From: Polynucleobacter sp. AP-Sving-400A-A2
GTDB taxonomy: Bacteria > Pseudomonadota > Gammaproteobacteria > Burkholderiales > Burkholderiaceae
DNA: 64,000 bases
Assembly (NCBI RefSeq): GCF_018688155.1
Contig: NZ_CP061312.1
Location: 1,054,001 to 1,118,000, forward strand
Direction of reading: 5' to 3'
Shown: piece after piece, positions 1-8,458 of the stretch
Layout of the letters: each line of letters begins with the position of its first letter
Numbering within the stretch: position 1 is the stretch's first letter
Notes under the pieces: generated by a model
The model's database searches: none
What the model was told of the DNA's origin: nothing
Seen by the model: only the letters and a program-made list of their open reading frames with translations
Made by a program: the position numbers and the translations under genes

Positions 1-1
1 T

Positions 2-790
2 AATCTATCTGCCACAGATCCTTCGATACCCAATAGCTTGCAAGCGATTATTGAATCGCCAGAAGCTTTAAGTCGCGCTGCAGCAGCAATCAAAAATTCA
101 AAGGCAATTAAAGGAGAGATTGAAGCTATCACTTTTAGATCCCCTATTGAGAAACCTGGAAAAATTATCTGTATGGGCTTGAACTATGCTGACCATGCAA
201 AAGAAGGTGGCAACGCTAGACCTGAATACCCAAGCTTTTTTATGCGTGGTCCTAATTCATTAACAGCGCATTTAAGCCCCATCATTCGGCCTCGCGTTTC
301 CGATAAATTAGATTACGAAGCGGAACTCGCCTTTGTAGTTGGTAAAAAGGCGCGCCATCTGACATTGGATAATGCTTTGGAATATGTAGCAGGGTACAGC
401 ATTTTTAATGATGGCAGTCTTCGAGATTACCAACGTAAAACTACCCAATGGACCATTGGTAAAAACTTCGATCAAACTGGTGCTTTTGGGCCATGGCTCG
501 TGACCCCAGATGAACTTCCCCTTGGCTGTGATGGCTTGAGTATTCAGTCGCGCTTAAATGGTCAAGTGATGCAAAACGCTAATACCAAAGACTTTTTATG
601 GAACGTGGCAGAGACCATTGTCTTGATAACCGAGTGCATGACCTTGGAGCCTGGCGATCTGGTGATTACCGGAACCCCGGCTGGCGTTGGCTATGCAAGG
701 ACACCCCCTGTTTTTATGAAACCAGGGGATATTTGTGAAATTGAGATTGAATCCATTGGAATACTGCGCAACTCTATAGCGGATGAGTAA
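2..790 (+). CDS. Fumarylacetoacetate hydrolase (FAH) family protein, 5' end cut by the window
   Basis: This is an FAH-fold hydrolase or decarboxylase of the kind acting on acylpyruvates or ring-opened aromatic acids. The frame is open to the left edge of the window without a convincing start, so the true N terminus lies outside. Family features are a GLNYADHA motif, acidic metal-ligand segments (DYEAELAFV and FNDGSLRDYQ) and the C-terminal ITGTPAGVGYA loop that closes the active site. About 262 residues are visible; relatives have about 280. The substrate cannot be read from sequence. It sits 37 bp upstream of trhP in the same direction. The family call is firm and the exact reaction is unknown. 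Confidence 0.88.
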   Translation, partial: NLSATDPSIPNSLQAIIESPEALSRAAAAIKNSKAIKGEIEAITFRSPIEKPGKIICMGLNYADHAKEGGNARPEYPSFFMRGPNSLTAHLSPIIRPRVSDKLDYEAELAFVVGKKARHLTLDNALEYVAGYSIFNDGSLRDYQRKTTQWTIGKNFDQTGAFGPWLVTPDELPLGCDGLSIQSRLNGQVMQNANTKDFLWNVAETIVLITECMTLEPGDLVITGTPAGVGYARTPPVFMKPGDICEIEIESIGILRNSIADE

Positions 791-827
791 TCGAGCTAAA
801 GCTCTCAGTAGACCTTAAAATAGCGCT

Positions 828-2126
828 ATGACTAAGATTCCAGAACTTCTCGCCCCGGCCGGCAGCCTCTCCATGCTGCGTACTGCCTTTGACTTTGGTG
901 CTGACGCTATTTATGCTGGGCAGCCGCGTTATTCTCTGCGAGTACGTAATAACGACTTCGGCAAAATGGAGACGCTCAAAGAAGGTATTGATACTGCCCA
1001 TGCTTTAGGTAAGAAGTTTTACCTTGTGTCCAATCTACTGCCCCATGGAGGTAAGACCCGTACTTATATTAAAGACATGGATCCTGTAGTTGCCTTAAAG
1101 CCTGATGCGATGATCATGTCAGATCCCGGCCTCATCATGATGGCCAGAGAAGCTTGGCCAGATATGCCGATCCATTTATCGGTACAAGCCAATACGGTCA
1201 ATGGCGCTTCTGCAAAATTCTGGCGCTCTGTTGGCATCAGTCGAGTGATTTTGTCACGCGAGCTATCTTTTGATGAAATTGAAGAAGTTCGCCAAGACTG
1301 TCCAGAAATGGAATTAGAGGTATTCGTACATGGCGCTTTGTGTATCGCCTACTCTGGACGCTGCTTACTATCTGGCTACATGTCCCATCGCGACTCTAAC
1401 CAAGGTGCCTGCACTAACGCTTGTCGTTGGGATTACAAGGTAAAGCCTGGTCAACAAAATACCAGTGGTGATGTAGTTCTTCTTCAAGAGGCACGTCGCC
1501 CAGATGATTTAATGCCGATGGAAGAAGATGAGCACGGAACTTACATCATGAACTCCAAAGATTTGCGTGCCATTGAACATATCGAACGCTTGACCAGGAT
1601 GGGTGTGGACTCATTCAAGATTGAAGGTCGCACTAAGTCACCCTATTACGTTTCACGTACTTGCCAATCCTATCGCACTGCGATTGATGATGCGGTAGAG
1701 GGTCGCCCCATGAATATGTCCCTCATCGGAAATTTAGAGGGCCTTGCAAATCGTGGCTATACCGATGGCTTCTATGAGCGTCACCACGATAAAGAGTATC
1801 AACTCTATATGCGTGGCCACTCCCTCTCGGGTAGAAGTTTGTATGTTGGTGAGACATTGGAGATTGATGAAGCCTCAGGTCGCATCAAGGTAGATGTAAA
1901 GAACCGCTTCTCGATTGGTGATAAGTTAGAAATCATTGAACCCGAAGGTAATCAAGATATGGTCTTAGATGCCATGTGGAATCTCAAAGATGAGCCAATT
2001 GACGTTGCCCCTGGCTCAGGTCACTTTGTGTGGATTAAATTGCCACTCAAGAGTAAGCATGCATTTATTGCGCGCTACACCCAGGAACCAGCACCGGTTG
2101 AGGCTAGCTCTTGCAGTAACTGCTAA
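828..2126 (+). CDS. trhP: U32-family tRNA uridine-34 hydroxylase TrhP (YegQ)
   Basis: The 432-residue product matches the U32 'peptidase' family member YegQ/TrhP, which uses prephenate-derived chemistry to hydroxylate wobble uridine 34 in some tRNAs. Visible features are the N-terminal ELLAPAGSLSMLRTAFDFGADAIY barrel start (given here only as a family landmark), the SVQANTVN segment, and a cysteine cluster C172, C179, C195 and C199 inside SGRCLLSGYMSHRDSNQGAC, typical of the hydroxylase branch. The C terminus ends in CSNC, an extra cysteine pair. The start is the ATG that puts the LLAPAG motif at residue 7. Substrate specificity is assigned by family similarity. Confidence 0.88.
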   Translation: MTKIPELLAPAGSLSMLRTAFDFGADAIYAGQPRYSLRVRNNDFGKMETLKEGIDTAHALGKKFYLVSNLLPHGGKTRTYIKDMDPVVALKPDAMIMSDPGLIMMAREAWPDMPIHLSVQANTVNGASAKFWRSVGISRVILSRELSFDEIEEVRQDCPEMELEVFVHGALCIAYSGRCLLSGYMSHRDSNQGACTNACRWDYKVKPGQQNTSGDVVLLQEARRPDDLMPMEEDEHGTYIMNSKDLRAIEHIERLTRMGVDSFKIEGRTKSPYYVSRTCQSYRTAIDDAVEGRPMNMSLIGNLEGLANRGYTDGFYERHHDKEYQLYMRGHSLSGRSLYVGETLEIDEASGRIKVDVKNRFSIGDKLEIIEPEGNQDMVLDAMWNLKDEPIDVAPGSGHFVWIKLPLKSKHAFIARYTQEPAPVEASSCSNC

Positions 2127-2148
2127 TGAAATACTTCAGACAGTTTTT

Positions 2149-2685
2149 ATGAGCGCCTCGACACCCAACTCAGCCCCTGCCCATGGTTTTAAAGAAAAAG
2201 CCAAAGAAGAGTTCGTCAAAGCATTTCAGCTAACCATTTACTTTGGTTCTTGGTTTTGTGCTCTTGCTTTTTTAGCAGCAACATCATTGAATGAGAGACC
2301 GATTCCCTTATCCATCTTTGGCTTTGCTTTGTTCAAAGCGGCAATCTGTGCCAAATTTATGCTAATCGCTCAGGCTGCATATCCAATTAAAGTGAATAAA
2401 CAGCATGGCATCGTTAGCTCACTCCTCTTAGAATCCCTCGTTTATCTTCTGGTTGTTTTGGGCTTAAATTATTTAGAAGCTGGAGTGCATGGATTAATTC
2501 ATGGCAAAGCGTTTTTGGTCTCTATGACTGAATTTGGACAATCCAATCCCTTGCGCGTAGTGGCTATGTCGATTGTGTACTGGTTAATTGTGTGGCCTTA
2601 TTTACTCCTGACAGGGATGAGCATCATGCTTGGCGGCAACGCAACCATCAAGATTTTGTTTGGTGACAAATCCAATCCAAACTAA
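2149..2685 (+). CDS. Four-helix integral membrane protein of unknown function
   Basis: I do not recognise a named family. The 178-residue product has a short soluble N terminus followed by four hydrophobic segments at roughly residues 27-46, 54-78, 90-112 and 137-162, so it is probably an inner-membrane protein. The reading frame extends further upstream inside trhP, but that part is coding in another frame and the ATG at 2149 (22 bp after the trhP stop) gives a normal N terminus. It lies between trhP and an outer-membrane protein gene on the same strand, probably in one transcript. Confidence 0.7.
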   Translation: MSASTPNSAPAHGFKEKAKEEFVKAFQLTIYFGSWFCALAFLAATSLNERPIPLSIFGFALFKAAICAKFMLIAQAAYPIKVNKQHGIVSSLLLESLVYLLVVLGLNYLEAGVHGLIHGKAFLVSMTEFGQSNPLRVVAMSIVYWLIVWPYLLLTGMSIMLGGNATIKILFGDKSNPN

Positions 2686-2709
2686 TCAAACTTGAGTCAT
2701 ATAGCTCGG

Positions 2710-3618
2710 ATGATTAAGTTGCACTCCATTTCTCAAGGTCGGACTTTTGTAATAGGCGTTTGGCTACTTCTCATTACAGGCGCTTTACTACCAGATTTAT
2801 CTTATGCCCAAGAAATTGAAGCGCGAACTTATTCCAATGCACCCGTTGGGATTAACTTCATCAGCGCTGGGGTTGCACAAGCTAAGGCTGGTAATTACAC
2901 CCTGACAAGTGAAGTCATGGGTCTTACTCATATCTTTGATGCAGGGGGCCAATCCGGCAAGATCACTCTAGTACTTCCTTATGGCCAGCTGACTGGGTCG
3001 AGCACCATTGGTGGACGTACAGTCAATGCCAGTACCGAGGGATTATCAGATCCACTCATCAAAGCGGCAGTTAACCTTTATGGTGCTCCAGCATTAACTC
3101 TAGATCAATTTAAGAGCTATCAGCAAGATCTAATTATTGGTGTCAGTCTTGCAGCATCAGTGCCATGGGGCAAGTACAACGACAATCAACTCATTAATGT
3201 GGGAGCTAATCGTTGGTTTATCCAGCCGGGTCTTGGCGTATCTAAGGCACTTGGCTCTTGGAGATTTGAACTTGCTGGTGCTGGTATTTTCTACACTAGC
3301 AATACTGACTATATGGGCGGCAACTCGCTATCTCAGAACCCGGTTTACTCAACACAAACACATGGAATCTACTACTTTCAGAATACCGCCTGGATCTCAG
3401 TAGATGCCACTTACTTTATTGGCGGGCAATCATACCTAAATGGCAACCCGATTAGCGGCAGTCAAGAGAACTGGCGTTTTGGCACAACGATGTCCTACCC
3501 AGTAAATAAACATAATTCGATTCGTCTATCGGCGAGCACAGGTGCGTACTCAAGAACCAATAATAGCTATGACTTGTATGGAATTTCTTGGCAATACCGC
3601 TTTGGCGGTGGCTTATAG
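2710..3618 (+). CDS. Outer-membrane transporter-like protein (phenol MetA-pathway family type)
   Basis: The 302-residue protein has a signal peptide (basic start, hydrophobic stretch LLLITGALLPDL, cleavage near SYAQ-EI) and a body of alternating short beta segments ending in an aromatic strand (WQYRFGGGL), the usual end of an outer-membrane beta-barrel. Spacing and motifs resemble the 'transporter / MetA pathway of phenol degradation' family, whose members are proposed outer-membrane channels for hydrophobic compounds. A TTG at 2692 would add six residues; the ATG at 2710 was preferred because it gives a standard signal peptide. The solute is unknown. Confidence 0.65.
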   Translation: MIKLHSISQGRTFVIGVWLLLITGALLPDLSYAQEIEARTYSNAPVGINFISAGVAQAKAGNYTLTSEVMGLTHIFDAGGQSGKITLVLPYGQLTGSSTIGGRTVNASTEGLSDPLIKAAVNLYGAPALTLDQFKSYQQDLIIGVSLAASVPWGKYNDNQLINVGANRWFIQPGLGVSKALGSWRFELAGAGIFYTSNTDYMGGNSLSQNPVYSTQTHGIYYFQNTAWISVDATYFIGGQSYLNGNPISGSQENWRFGTTMSYPVNKHNSIRLSASTGAYSRTNNSYDLYGISWQYRFGGGL

Positions 3619-3638
3619 TTTTTTGTTTATTTGCTTAT

Positions 3639-5312
3639 TTATAGGTCGCGCAGATGACGGCGCAAGATTTTGCCCACATTAGACTTGGGCATTTCCTCAA
3701 TAAAAGCAATCTTTCTGGGACGTTTGTAACTGGTCATTTGCTCTTTGCAATACTGAATGACTTGAGTCTCACTTAACTCAGGCTTATCTTTGACGATATA
3801 GGCCTTGACGATCTCACCGAGCTTACGGTGTGACAGTCCAATAACAGCGCATTCTCTTACGCCAGGCATTTGAGAAATCACTTCCTCAATTTCATTAGGG
3901 AATACTTTATAGCCAGCAACGACGATCATGTCCTTCTTACGATCCACAATCTGGACAAAGCCATCGGAACTCATGATGCCGATGTCGCCAGACTTAAAAT
4001 ATCCCTCTGCCGTCATAGATTGCTCAGTCTCTTCAGGTCTATTCCAGTAACCCGCCATCACCTGTGGGCCCTTGATACAAATTTCTCCAGGTGTGCCGAA
4101 TGGAACCTCTACTCCGTCATCATCGAGTATCAATACATCCGTACCAGGAACTGGCATGCCAATGGATCCCGTAAATTCTTTTACAAATGGCGTGTTGACA
4201 CAAACCACTGGGGAAGTTTCCGATAGCCCATATCCTTGAGCAATCGGCACCCCCATCATTTTTTGCCAAAGTTCAGCCGTCTTCCTTTGGACCGCCATGC
4301 CACCGCCGATGGTAACTAAGAGATGGGGTAAACGTACATGCTTAAATTCTGGGCGATGTATCAGCGCATGAAAAAGCGTATTGACGCCTGGAAAAATATT
4401 GATATCAGGATGTTTCATCAGCAGCTTAATAAAGCCAGTGATATCACGGGGGTTGGCGACCAATAATAATTTGGCACCCTTACGCATTCCAAGCAAACCG
4501 CAGGCAGTTAACGCAAAGATATGGGTCATGGGTAAGGCACATAAAAACACTAATTGCTGCTGACGATTATTTAAAGCAGGCTCAAGCCAAGATTCAATCT
4601 GAATGATGTTGGACAAGATATTGCGGTGTAATAAAACTGCGCCTTTAGAAACCCCTGTAGTGCCGCCCGTGTATTGTAAAAAAGCAATATCATCCTGCCT
4701 GAGATTGGGTTTAGTAAAGCCATGGCCAGAGCCAATTTTGAGAGCTTGATTGAATTTGATACAAGGAAAGCTCCAATGCGGAATCAGCTTTTTAATATGG
4801 CGAGCAATCAAATTAATAATGACGCCTTTCGGCCCCAGAGTCTCACCTATGCTACTCACAATCACTTTCTTTACAAGCCCTTGATTGGAAATCTCTTGAT
4901 ATACGTGAGCAAAGTTTTCTAGCATCACCAAGATGGATGCACCACTATCTTGCAGCTGATGCTCTAGCTCACGAGCCGTATAGAGCGGATTCATATTGAC
5001 TACGACAAAGCCTGCACGAAGGGTGCCAAGCATTGCAATTAAGTATTGCGGCACATTCGGGAACATGATAGCGATACGCGAACCCGCTTCAAGACCTAAT
5101 GCTTGCAAATACGCAGCGAAGTCCTTAGACAGTATATCGAGTTGACGATAGTTAATGGAGTGACCCATCGACTCCATTGCAACGCGATTAGGATAATTCT
5201 TAAAAGATTCTTCTATTAAATCAACGATAGATGAATAGCCCGCTAAATCAATCTCATGGGGAACGCCCTCGAGATAGTTTTTAAGCCAAGGTTTTTGATT
5301 GTTCATTTGCAT
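3639..5312 (-). CDS. fadD: Long-chain fatty acid--CoA ligase
   Basis: This enzyme activates long-chain fatty acids to acyl-CoA with ATP. The 557-residue product contains the AMP-binding signature YTGGTTGVSKG, the adenylation core GYGLSETSP, the hinge motif DRKKDMIVVAGYKVFPNEIEE and the C-terminal PKSNVGKILRR lysine loop. Length and motif order match FadD. The start could be the ATG at 5312 or 5306, and neither has a clear Shine-Dalgarno sequence; a TTG at 5318 is less likely. It converges with the outer-membrane protein gene (20 bp apart). The ligase at 10992 is a different subgroup. Confidence 0.93.
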   Translation of the reverse strand: MQMNNQKPWLKNYLEGVPHEIDLAGYSSIVDLIEESFKNYPNRVAMESMGHSINYRQLDILSKDFAAYLQALGLEAGSRIAIMFPNVPQYLIAMLGTLRAGFVVVNMNPLYTARELEHQLQDSGASILVMLENFAHVYQEISNQGLVKKVIVSSIGETLGPKGVIINLIARHIKKLIPHWSFPCIKFNQALKIGSGHGFTKPNLRQDDIAFLQYTGGTTGVSKGAVLLHRNILSNIIQIESWLEPALNNRQQQLVFLCALPMTHIFALTACGLLGMRKGAKLLLVANPRDITGFIKLLMKHPDINIFPGVNTLFHALIHRPEFKHVRLPHLLVTIGGGMAVQRKTAELWQKMMGVPIAQGYGLSETSPVVCVNTPFVKEFTGSIGMPVPGTDVLILDDDGVEVPFGTPGEICIKGPQVMAGYWNRPEETEQSMTAEGYFKSGDIGIMSSDGFVQIVDRKKDMIVVAGYKVFPNEIEEVISQMPGVRECAVIGLSHRKLGEIVKAYIVKDKPELSETQVIQYCKEQMTSYKRPRKIAFIEEMPKSNVGKILRRHLRDL

Positions 5313-5342
5313 CAGCAATTAAGAGATTGGGTTGGGTGTGCC

Positions 5343-5906
5343 TTAGGCACTCAAAAGCTCTTTGAGCTTTTCTAGATAGAGTTCTTGGCCATGGTTTACG
5401 CGATGAGTCCACTCGTTTCCCGAATCAGCGTTGGCATCATCAGTCACATATTTAAATGATTGCCATGGAATATTTGATTGATAGGCAATACTCGCAATCG
5501 CAAATAATTCCATATCCACTACATCAATGCCCTGGGAGATTAACCAAGGATCATGCGCTGTCACAAAGCTATCTCCAGTGCCGCAAGTATGCTCACCCCC
5601 AAGAGAAAGGTAGTGGGATGGTTTAGGGCAAAAAGGGGTTTGGCCTCTAGGTGCCAAAGGAACCGCCATCATGTCTCGCTGCATTACTTTACCGATTTCT
5701 AATAAGCCTTGTAGAGCAGAGTTAATTTTTCCAACGGTGCCAAAGTTCACTATCCGCTTTGGCTGATATTCATGAATAGCCTGAATACTGGCCGCAGTTG
5801 CATTGATTTTGCCTACTCCAGAATACACAATATCGACACCCGCTGGTAACGCGCTTTTATCCAGCTCGGACTCTAATGCGGTAATAATGAGTAATTGTGT
5901 TTTCAT
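5343..5906 (-). CDS. Nucleosidase/phosphorylase of the MTA/SAH nucleosidase type
   Basis: The 187-residue protein has the purine nucleoside phosphorylase fold landmarks GVGKINA, GTVGKI and the VVDMELFAIA segment, in which the glutamate binds the ribose 2'/3' hydroxyls. This suggests hydrolysis of methylthioadenosine, S-adenosylhomocysteine or a related nucleoside. It is shorter than E. coli Mtn (232 residues), so exact activity is uncertain. The ATG at 5906 was chosen over a TTG at 5915. It is divergent from apt with only 11 bp between the two start codons, which fits a shared role in adenine salvage. Confidence 0.8.
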   Translation of the reverse strand: MKTQLLIITALESELDKSALPAGVDIVYSGVGKINATAASIQAIHEYQPKRIVNFGTVGKINSALQGLLEIGKVMQRDMMAVPLAPRGQTPFCPKPSHYLSLGGEHTCGTGDSFVTAHDPWLISQGIDVVDMELFAIASIAYQSNIPWQSFKYVTDDANADSGNEWTHRVNHGQELYLEKLKELLSA

Positions 5907-5917
5907 ATCAGCCAATA

Positions 5918-6436
5918 ATGAATTTATTAGATTATCTACCCGTAGTCCCCGACTTTCCTAAGCCAGGAATTCTCTTTAGGGATATCTCTCCTTTATTAGC
6001 TAATCCGAGTGCATTTAAGGAGGCTACACTGCAACTAGAGGCACTTGCACAGCAATTTGATTACAGTCATATTTTAGGAATTGAATCACGGGGCTTTATC
6101 TTTGGTAGCGCCCTCGCCTATCAGACTCATAAAGGCCTCGCTTTAGCACGCAAACCCAATAAGCTACCCTTGGCAAGCCATCGAGAATCCTATGGCTTAG
6201 AGTACGGCTCTGATTCCTTGGAAATTGCCCAATCTACTTTGCCGTCAGGCTCGCGGGTTTTGATTGTGGACGACGTACTAGCTACCGGCGGTACCATCAT
6301 CGCAGCCAGTAAATTACTCAAAAAGGCTGGCTTTAACGTTGCTGGTGCTCTCACGTTTTTAGAAATTGCTGGTTTACATGGTGGCGATATCCTCACCCAG
6401 AACGGAGTCGCCAATAAGACAGTCTTTATTGCCTAA
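5918..6436 (+). CDS. apt: Adenine phosphoribosyltransferase
   Basis: It converts adenine and PRPP to AMP in purine salvage. The 172-residue product shows FPKPGILFRDISPLL near the N terminus, the IESRGFIFG segment, and the PRPP-binding loop VLIVDDVLATGGTI. The ATG at 5918 gives the expected N terminus; an in-frame GTG at 5897 would overlap the divergent nucleosidase gene. No clear ribosome-binding site precedes the ATG. Pairing with a nucleosidase that releases adenine is functionally sensible. Confidence 0.95.
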   Translation: MNLLDYLPVVPDFPKPGILFRDISPLLANPSAFKEATLQLEALAQQFDYSHILGIESRGFIFGSALAYQTHKGLALARKPNKLPLASHRESYGLEYGSDSLEIAQSTLPSGSRVLIVDDVLATGGTIIAASKLLKKAGFNVAGALTFLEIAGLHGGDILTQNGVANKTVFIA

Positions 6437-6444
6437 TGCGGGTC

Positions 6445-6726
6445 TTACAAAAGACTTTTAGCGCCTTTGAGAAACTTGACAGTGCCCCAGCCTACTGCGA
6501 GTACTTTACTGGCAAGTTTGGGTTTGTAGTGCGCTAGTACTGCGAACGCACTCGTCCACAAGATCGGCGTACTCTTCATAAAATTAAATGCATCCATACC
6601 CTTATCAGCCCATGACAAGGGCTTTTCTATGGGCTCAAAATGCAAAGCAAAGTCAGCACGCTCTTGGGCTGCCCGCTCCTGCAGCACTTTTTGCCTTGCC
6701 TGAAGTTCAGCTAGTATTTTGCCCAT
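6445..6726 (-). CDS. YqjK-like small membrane-associated protein
   Basis: The 93-residue product has a charged helical N terminus (about residues 1-45) and a hydrophobic stretch near residues 53-66 before a basic tail. It is the last gene of a yqjD-yqjE-yqjK-like trio and its ATG overlaps the stop of the preceding gene by one base (TAATG), so translational coupling is likely. The name rests on position and general form more than on strong motifs. Its function is unknown. Confidence 0.6.
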   Translation of the reverse strand: MGKILAELQARQKVLQERAAQERADFALHFEPIEKPLSWADKGMDAFNFMKSTPILWTSAFAVLAHYKPKLASKVLAVGWGTVKFLKGAKSLL

Positions 6727-7094
6727 TATTTAGAGAGCTCCTGACGATCTTTAGCCAACTCAGCAATCGTTGCTTCGAATAGTTTGGGCATAGTTTTGAG
6801 CAAGCGCAAGACTACCAGCGCCAAAATGATGCCTACGGCTAAAAAACCACTGGTTAGCAAGCTTAGCGCCAAGACCCGATCAGTCTCCCAACTATAAATC
6901 ACAATAAGTAAAGCCAGCATCACCAAGCCAAAGAATAAGAAAAACAAGGTAAAGATCACAATCACTAAAAGACTCAAGAACTTAGTGCGCGCAATCTGCA
7001 CATCAGTAGAGATCAACTCCAGACGAGTCTGCGCAATAGATGCCCCCGTGGAGACGAGATTCTTCAGGGAGGATAAAAGGTTTTCTTGAGACAT
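6726..7094 (-). CDS. YqjE-type phage-holin-superfamily membrane protein
   Basis: The 122-residue protein carries two adjacent hydrophobic segments at about residues 37-67 and 78-103, with an N-terminal amphipathic region, as in YqjE and the 'holin superfamily' proteins found beside DUF883 genes. It is six bases downstream of the yqjD-like gene and overlaps the next gene, so the three form one operon. In E. coli the homologous trio is stress-related; that is family knowledge. A phage origin is not implied. Confidence 0.75.
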   Translation of the reverse strand: MSQENLLSSLKNLVSTGASIAQTRLELISTDVQIARTKFLSLLVIVIFTLFFLFFGLVMLALLIVIYSWETDRVLALSLLTSGFLAVGIILALVVLRLLKTMPKLFEATIAELAKDRQELSK

Positions 7095-7100
7095 GAATTC

Positions 7101-7436
7101 CTAGCGACGACGAATAAAAAGACCTACTAACAAGCCAATCCCAGCTGCAACACCTATTGCCTCCCAGGGATTTCGATGGACAAACTCATCAGTGCGCTCC
7201 GCAACGACTTTAGCTTTTTCAGTCACAGTACCCTCAACAGAGGATAGACTTTCTTTTGCGCTATTGAGCGTCTCCAAAGCCTTTGACCGAATTGCGCCAA
7301 GTGGGCCATCGTCATGGATTGCGGTTGCCTTGATGAGATCCTCAGCGTCTGCCATAAGCGCCTTGAAGTCACTTATCAAAACTTCTGAATGGATCTGAGC
7401 TTCTTCCTGCGTACTTGTTGGTTTTTTGGTAGTCAT
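7101..7436 (-). CDS. YqjD/ElaB-type DUF883 protein, possible ribosome-associated inner-membrane protein
   Basis: The 111-residue product has a long predicted amphipathic helix (residues 10-85) followed by the DUF883 hallmark: a basic/aromatic turn NPWEAIGVAAGIGLLVGLFI and a terminal RRR anchor. E. coli members (YqjD, ElaB) are tail-anchored and bind ribosomes in stationary phase. It is the first gene of the trio and the likely promoter-proximal one; the gap upstream to the Smr gene is 30 bp. The family call is strong, the physiological role inferred. Confidence 0.82.
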   Translation of the reverse strand: MTTKKPTSTQEEAQIHSEVLISDFKALMADAEDLIKATAIHDDGPLGAIRSKALETLNSAKESLSSVEGTVTEKAKVVAERTDEFVHRNPWEAIGVAAGIGLLVGLFIRRR

Positions 7437-7466
7437 CGTTCTATTCTAAGCAATTGATCCCAAAGA

Positions 7467-7907
7467 TCACAGTATTAATACCGTCATACCTGCATTGCCC
7501 TCCTTGAAGTGCTTTAGATAGGCTTTTAATCCAGGCCTTCTTCTCAAAAGCGCATGGTAAGCCTCGCTACCAAATGCGGTTTGCTCGCCAAAGTGATATT
7601 CATCAACACGGTCTGAGAAATAGTTATTCTCCAGAGCATCATGTACAGCCCATTTAATTTTGCCACCCTCACCGCTAGCCCCATAGCCATGTATCAAAAT
7701 GATTGCCTTGATACCTACTTCCGAAGCTCGGCGCAGCCCAATAGTTAATCTATCCAAAGCCTCCTGGGCACTTGGGCTATCAAACTTTAAATTCAGCACC
7801 ATCGTGTCGCTATGCGGAATAGGAAGCTCCTCACTTCCGCATTGACGACATTCCCCCATCATGCCCCTGGGGTTGCCACAGTCTAGACATTCAAATGAAT
7901 GGATCAT
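7467..7907 (-). CDS. Zinc-ribbon plus Smr-like domain protein
   Basis: The 146-residue protein starts with a four-cysteine zinc ribbon (C7, C10, C20, C23), followed by an Smr (MutS2 C-terminal) type domain: a VLNLKFDSPSAQEALDRL strand-helix unit replacing the usual LDLHG, then AIILIHGYGASGEGGKIK. Smr domains are nucleases or nucleic-acid binders in recombination and ribosome rescue. The canonical DLHG is altered here to NLKF, so nuclease activity is not assured. The ATG at 7907 was preferred over a TTG three bases upstream, with AAAGGCG as ribosome-binding site. The exact role is unknown. Confidence 0.62.
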   Translation of the reverse strand: MIHSFECLDCGNPRGMMGECRQCGSEELPIPHSDTMVLNLKFDSPSAQEALDRLTIGLRRASEVGIKAIILIHGYGASGEGGKIKWAVHDALENNYFSDRVDEYHFGEQTAFGSEAYHALLRRRPGLKAYLKHFKEGNAGMTVLIL

Positions 7908-7953
7908 CAAACGCCTTTACAGATGATTGGGTAATGACTCATTCATAACATTA

Positions 7954-8250
7954 TTAAGAACAATACTTTGCTTCTAAAGCAGATGTTGAATTGACCTGAT
8001 CATCAACCATCCGGTTTAGGGTCATTTGCGCTGCATCTTTATTCTCTTGAACTTTTAGATTTAAGTTAATCAATCCGGCTACATCCTTGCGAATCGAGGT
8101 ATTGCCGTAGCGTAAGCCCTTTAATGTAGAGACAGCTTCAGCAGAGATCTTGCATTGCTGGCTTAACAACTCGGAAGAATCCGATGAGGTATTTGCATAT
8201 GCCAAGGCAGCTACAGAGACTGAGACAACAGCCAATAGAGTCTTCTTCAT
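7954..8250 (-). CDS. Small exported protein of unknown function
   Basis: The 98-residue product begins with a signal peptide (MKKTLLAVVSVSVAALAYA, cleavage after AYA), leaving about 79 residues with two cysteines, one near the mature N terminus (in QQCK) and one at the end (KYCS), probably disulfide-bonded in the periplasm. No family is recognised. Its ribosome-binding site (AAGGA) lies inside the last codons of the small HTH/zinc gene upstream, whose stop codon is one base before this ATG. The two genes are therefore very probably co-transcribed and coupled. Confidence 0.7.
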   Translation of the reverse strand: MKKTLLAVVSVSVAALAYANTSSDSSELLSQQCKISAEAVSTLKGLRYGNTSIRKDVAGLINLNLKVQENKDAAQMTLNRMVDDQVNSTSALEAKYCS

Positions 8251-8251
8251 C

Positions 8252-8431
8252 TTATTTCCTTAATTTGTGACCACATGTTGGACAACAACCTAAATCTTTT
8301 GCTTTTGTTTTTCTTAAGGCGGCGTAGACGCTAGATTCTGAAATTTCCATCTTTCTAGCGGCCTGAGCTGCGGTCATTCCCTTCCCTATCCAATCTAAAG
8401 CTTGATGTGTTTTTGGTATCGCTCTTCTCAT
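8252..8431 (-). CDS. 59-residue helix-turn-helix protein with C-terminal zinc-knuckle-like cysteines
   Basis: Translation of the minus strand from the ATG at 8431 gives 59 residues ending at TAA (8252-8254). The start is well supported by AAAGGAGGTGAA directly upstream, the strongest ribosome-binding site seen in the window. Residues 10-42 read as a helix-turn-helix of the resolvase/Sigma-70-region-4 kind: GMTAAQAARKMEISESSVYAAL (split as GMTAAQAARKM then EISESSVYAAL), i.e. recognition-helix logic 'AAQAARKM - x - SESSVYAAL'. The C terminus has CCPTCGH, a CCxxCxH cluster that could bind a metal. It was not in conventional ORF lists because of its size. Function is unknown; a DNA-binding regulator is the natural guess. 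Confidence 0.75.
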   Translation of the reverse strand: MRRAIPKTHQALDWIGKGMTAAQAARKMEISESSVYAALRKTKAKDLGCCPTCGHKLRK

Positions 8432-8458
8432 TTCACCTCCTTTGGTAATACTATACTA

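Noticed and set aside
1969-2148. N-terminal extension of the membrane-protein frame inside trhP
   Set aside because: The frame is open by chance inside a strongly coding gene; the ATG at 2149 gives a sensible start.
6451-6467. Small hairpin GTCTT/AAGAC between apt and the yqjK-like gene as a terminator
   Set aside because: Only five pairs and a short T-run; too weak to call.
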